Source: G021776435 sp046756245 (GTDB lineage: Bacteria > Pseudomonadota > Alphaproteobacteria > Caulobacterales > Parvularculaceae). Taken from it: a stretch of 64,000 nt of DNA. Each line of letters opens with the position of its first letter. Positions within the stretch are counted from its first letter, which is position 1. The DNA is taken from NCBI GenBank assembly GCA_046756245.1, contig JBHHVZ010000003.1, forward strand, positions 1 through 64,000. Reading direction: 5' to 3'. Shown here one piece after another: positions 62,582 to 64,000 of this stretch. The notes below the pieces were generated by a model. That model did no database searches, was not told the DNA's origin, and was given only the letters and a program-made list of their open reading frames with translations. A program made the translations under genes and the position numbers.

Positions 62582-63774
62582 TCGCCCGATTCCGGCGGGC
62601 TTTTGACGCCTTGCGGAATATCGAACAGGTCTCGGCTCGCGGCGATGGCCGCCAGCAATTGCTGATGGATATGCGGCTTTGAGCGCGCCAGCGCGCGGAA
62701 GTCATCCTGATCGAGAACGATCAGATCGCAGGTTGTGAGCGCTTTCGCAGCTTTCGTCTGCACCCCCGTCAGCAATGAGCGCGCGCCCCAATACTGTCCT
62801 TCTCCGATCTGAACGGGTTCTCGTTCAGGCTCATCGGCGTCGCTGATCTCCACCTCGCCGCTGCCGATAATAAAAAGCGCGCCGGGGCGTTCGCCGTCGA
62901 TGGCGATGACCGACCCCGGCGGCGCAATCCGCGCTTTCAGAACAGTCAATAATTCCGCCACGGCTTCGGGCTTCAAGTCGCTGAAAATCGGCGCGCGCGC
63001 CGCCATGCCCCAGCTCAGAATGAAATCCCGCCGGCGGTATTCCTCCATAAATCCGCTCGCGATGATGCCGATGGGCAGCGCGAAAGAGCCGAGCCCGAAG
63101 ACCATGACGAGGCCCGCAAGCATCTTGCCCGCCGGCGTGATCGGCGTCACGTCGCCGTAGCCGACCGTCGTCAGCGTCGCAATCGCCCACCACATCGCTT
63201 TGGGAACCGAGCCGAACTTGTCGGGTTGGACATAGCCCTCGACCAGATAGAGCAGCGACGCGGCGACGATCATTAATCCCGCCAGAACGATGGCGACCCC
63301 TATGAGGGCGCTGCGCTCGACTGCGACGACCCTCAAGAGCGTGTTGAACGCAGGCGAGAACCGCGCCAGGCGGAAAAATCGCAACAGCCTGAACACGCGC
63401 AGAACGCGCAAATCGAGCGGCGCGAAAATCGCCAGGTAGAACGGCGCGATCGCAAGGAAATCAACGACCATGAACGGATTGCGCGCAAAATGAAGGCGCG
63501 CGCGCCACGGCGAGAGGCCCCGAAGCGGTGGATGTTCCGTACACACCCAAAGCCGCAGCAAATATTCGACCGTGAAAATCGCGACTGATGCAAAATCGAA
63601 AATAGCGAAAAAGCGCGCGTGTCGACTGGCGATTTCGGGGATTGTCTCAATGGAAAACGCGATGACATTGAGGAGAATGAGCGTCGCCATGGCCAGGTCG
63701 AATGTGCGGCTCGCCCAGTCATAAGAGTGGCCGGCTTCAAGAACCTTGTAGACGCGGGCCTTAAGCGCTTTCAA
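62578..63774 (-). CDS. Voltage-gated potassium channel with cyclic-nucleotide-binding domain
   Basis: A 398-residue six-TM channel. S1-S4 occupy about 20-150 (S4 arginines in FAPLDLRVLRVFRLLRFFRLARF), the pore filter is TLTTVGYGDVTP (potassium type, about residues 195-206), then S6 and a C-terminal cyclic-nucleotide-binding domain (about 265-385, LKPEAVAELLTVLKARIAPPGSVIAIDGERPGALFIIGSGEVEI). It would be a homotetramer gated by cAMP or cGMP. I start at a TTG (63774) with GGGGAG nine bases upstream; the frame extends upstream into alaS with no better start. Its start lies 31 bases from the alaS stop. Confidence 0.85.
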   Translation of the reverse strand: MKALKARVYKVLEAGHSYDWASRTFDLAMATLILLNVIAFSIETIPEIASRHARFFAIFDFASVAIFTVEYLLRLWVCTEHPPLRGLSPWRARLHFARNPFMVVDFLAIAPFYLAIFAPLDLRVLRVFRLLRFFRLARFSPAFNTLLRVVAVERSALIGVAIVLAGLMIVAASLLYLVEGYVQPDKFGSVPKAMWWAIATLTTVGYGDVTPITPAGKMLAGLVMVFGLGSFALPIGIIASGFMEEYRRRDFILSWGMAARAPIFSDLKPEAVAELLTVLKARIAPPGSVIAIDGERPGALFIIGSGEVEISDADEPEREPVQIGEGQYWGARSLLTGVQTKAAKALTTCDLIVLDQDDFRALARSKPHIHQQLLAAIAASRDLFDIPQGVKSPPESGD

Positions 63775-63805
63775 AAATCCGCTCTCCCCTCGTCGGCGGC
63801 GGCGG

Positions 63806-64000
63806 CTAGCCGGCCGCCGAGACGGCGACGCTTGTTTCAATTGCCGCAATCGCCGCTTCAGCCTTGGCGCCGTCGGGACCGCCGGCTTGCGCCATGTCAG
63901 GACGCCCGCCGCCGCCCTTGCCGCCGACAGCCTCGGCGCCGGCGCGCGCCAGGTCGACGGCGTTGATGCGATCTTTCAAGTCGTCGGTGACGCCGACCGC
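63806..64000 (-). CDS. alaS: Alanyl-tRNA synthetase, C-terminal fragment (cut by window edge)
   Basis: The last 64 codons of alaS run from the right edge of the window to a TAG at 63806-63808. The readable end, AVGVTDDLKDRINAVDLARAGAEAVGGKGGGGRPDMAQAGGPDGAKAEAAIAAIETSVAVSAAG, contains the GGKGGGGRPDMAQAGG tract that marks the C-terminal domain of AlaS, which joins alanine to tRNA-Ala. The rest of the gene lies outside the window. Confidence 0.92.
   Translation of the reverse strand, partial: AVGVTDDLKDRINAVDLARAGAEAVGGKGGGGRPDMAQAGGPDGAKAEAAIAAIETSVAVSAAG

Overview
The window is a gene-dense, GC-rich (roughly 60-65 % by eye) chromosomal segment from an alphaproteobacterium. Several features point there: the contiguous mreB-mreC-mreD-PBP2-rodA block, a cobalamin-dependent MetH that lacks its homocysteine domain beside metF and an ArsR-methyltransferase fusion, a STAS-MlaE permease, a 404-residue NADP isocitrate dehydrogenase, a djlA/ampD neighbourhood and a hflK-hflC-degP block. 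My guess is the Parvularculales / Hyphomonadaceae / Caulobacterales side of the class; this is inference from gene content, not a phylogeny. I see no prophage, insertion sequence, CRISPR array, tRNA or rRNA gene, and no intergenic gap above 300 bases.

Layout. 1-6 kb: acetyltransferase, isovaleryl-CoA dehydrogenase, YceI, a NaChBac-type cation channel with a calcium-channel-like filter, and a large two-TM coiled-coil protein. 6-9.5 kb: mlaE-mlaF-mlaD-lipoprotein operon for lipid transport (minus strand). 9.6-16.3 kb: CHASE2/cyclase-like protein with lost catalytic residues, DUF423, a lipoprotein, proline iminopeptidase, a sodium-symporter and an HPt protein. 16.3-22 kb: rod-shape operon. 22-28 kb: VTT membrane protein, then ilvB-ilvN-(secreted NTF2-like)-ilvC behind a leader-peptide attenuator, then miaA. 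28-34 kb: serB, degP, hflC-hflK, mrp. 34-41 kb: a periplasmic repeat protein with a 204-bp tandem duplication, the thyA-GNAT-folA operon, a DUF4153 protein, a PLP dehydratase and a membrane protein. 41-46.7 kb: VOC protein, uppP, RNase P RNA with its promoter, sixA, ampD, EamA exporter, djlA-like gene and two very small membrane proteins. 46.7-51.3 kb: methionine cluster (ArsR-methyltransferase, metF, metH) with a palindromic operator. 51.4-54.4 kb: mlaA-mlaC, rpsD with promoter and flanking terminators, and a VPLPA-CTERM protein. 54.6-64 kb: Baeyer-Villiger-type monooxygenase divergent from an exported intradiol dioxygenase, queuosine-precursor transporter, D-aminoacylase, TrmJ-like methyltransferase, icd, a GIN-domain protein, a cyclic-nucleotide-binding potassium channel and the 3' end of alaS.

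How genes work together. The two Mla loci (ATPase/permease/MCE/lipoprotein at 6-9.5 kb; MlaA and MlaC at 51.4-53 kb) together would make one outer-membrane lipid-asymmetry pathway. thyA and folA are joined by folate chemistry. UppP, RodA/PBP2, MreBCD and AmpD all serve peptidoglycan synthesis and recycling. Most of the window is housekeeping. The items I would look at again are the ilv attenuator, the channel filter, the degenerate cyclase, the methionine operator and the Hcy-domain-less MetH, and the two-TM coiled-coil protein that resembles the polarity factor TipN in architecture.
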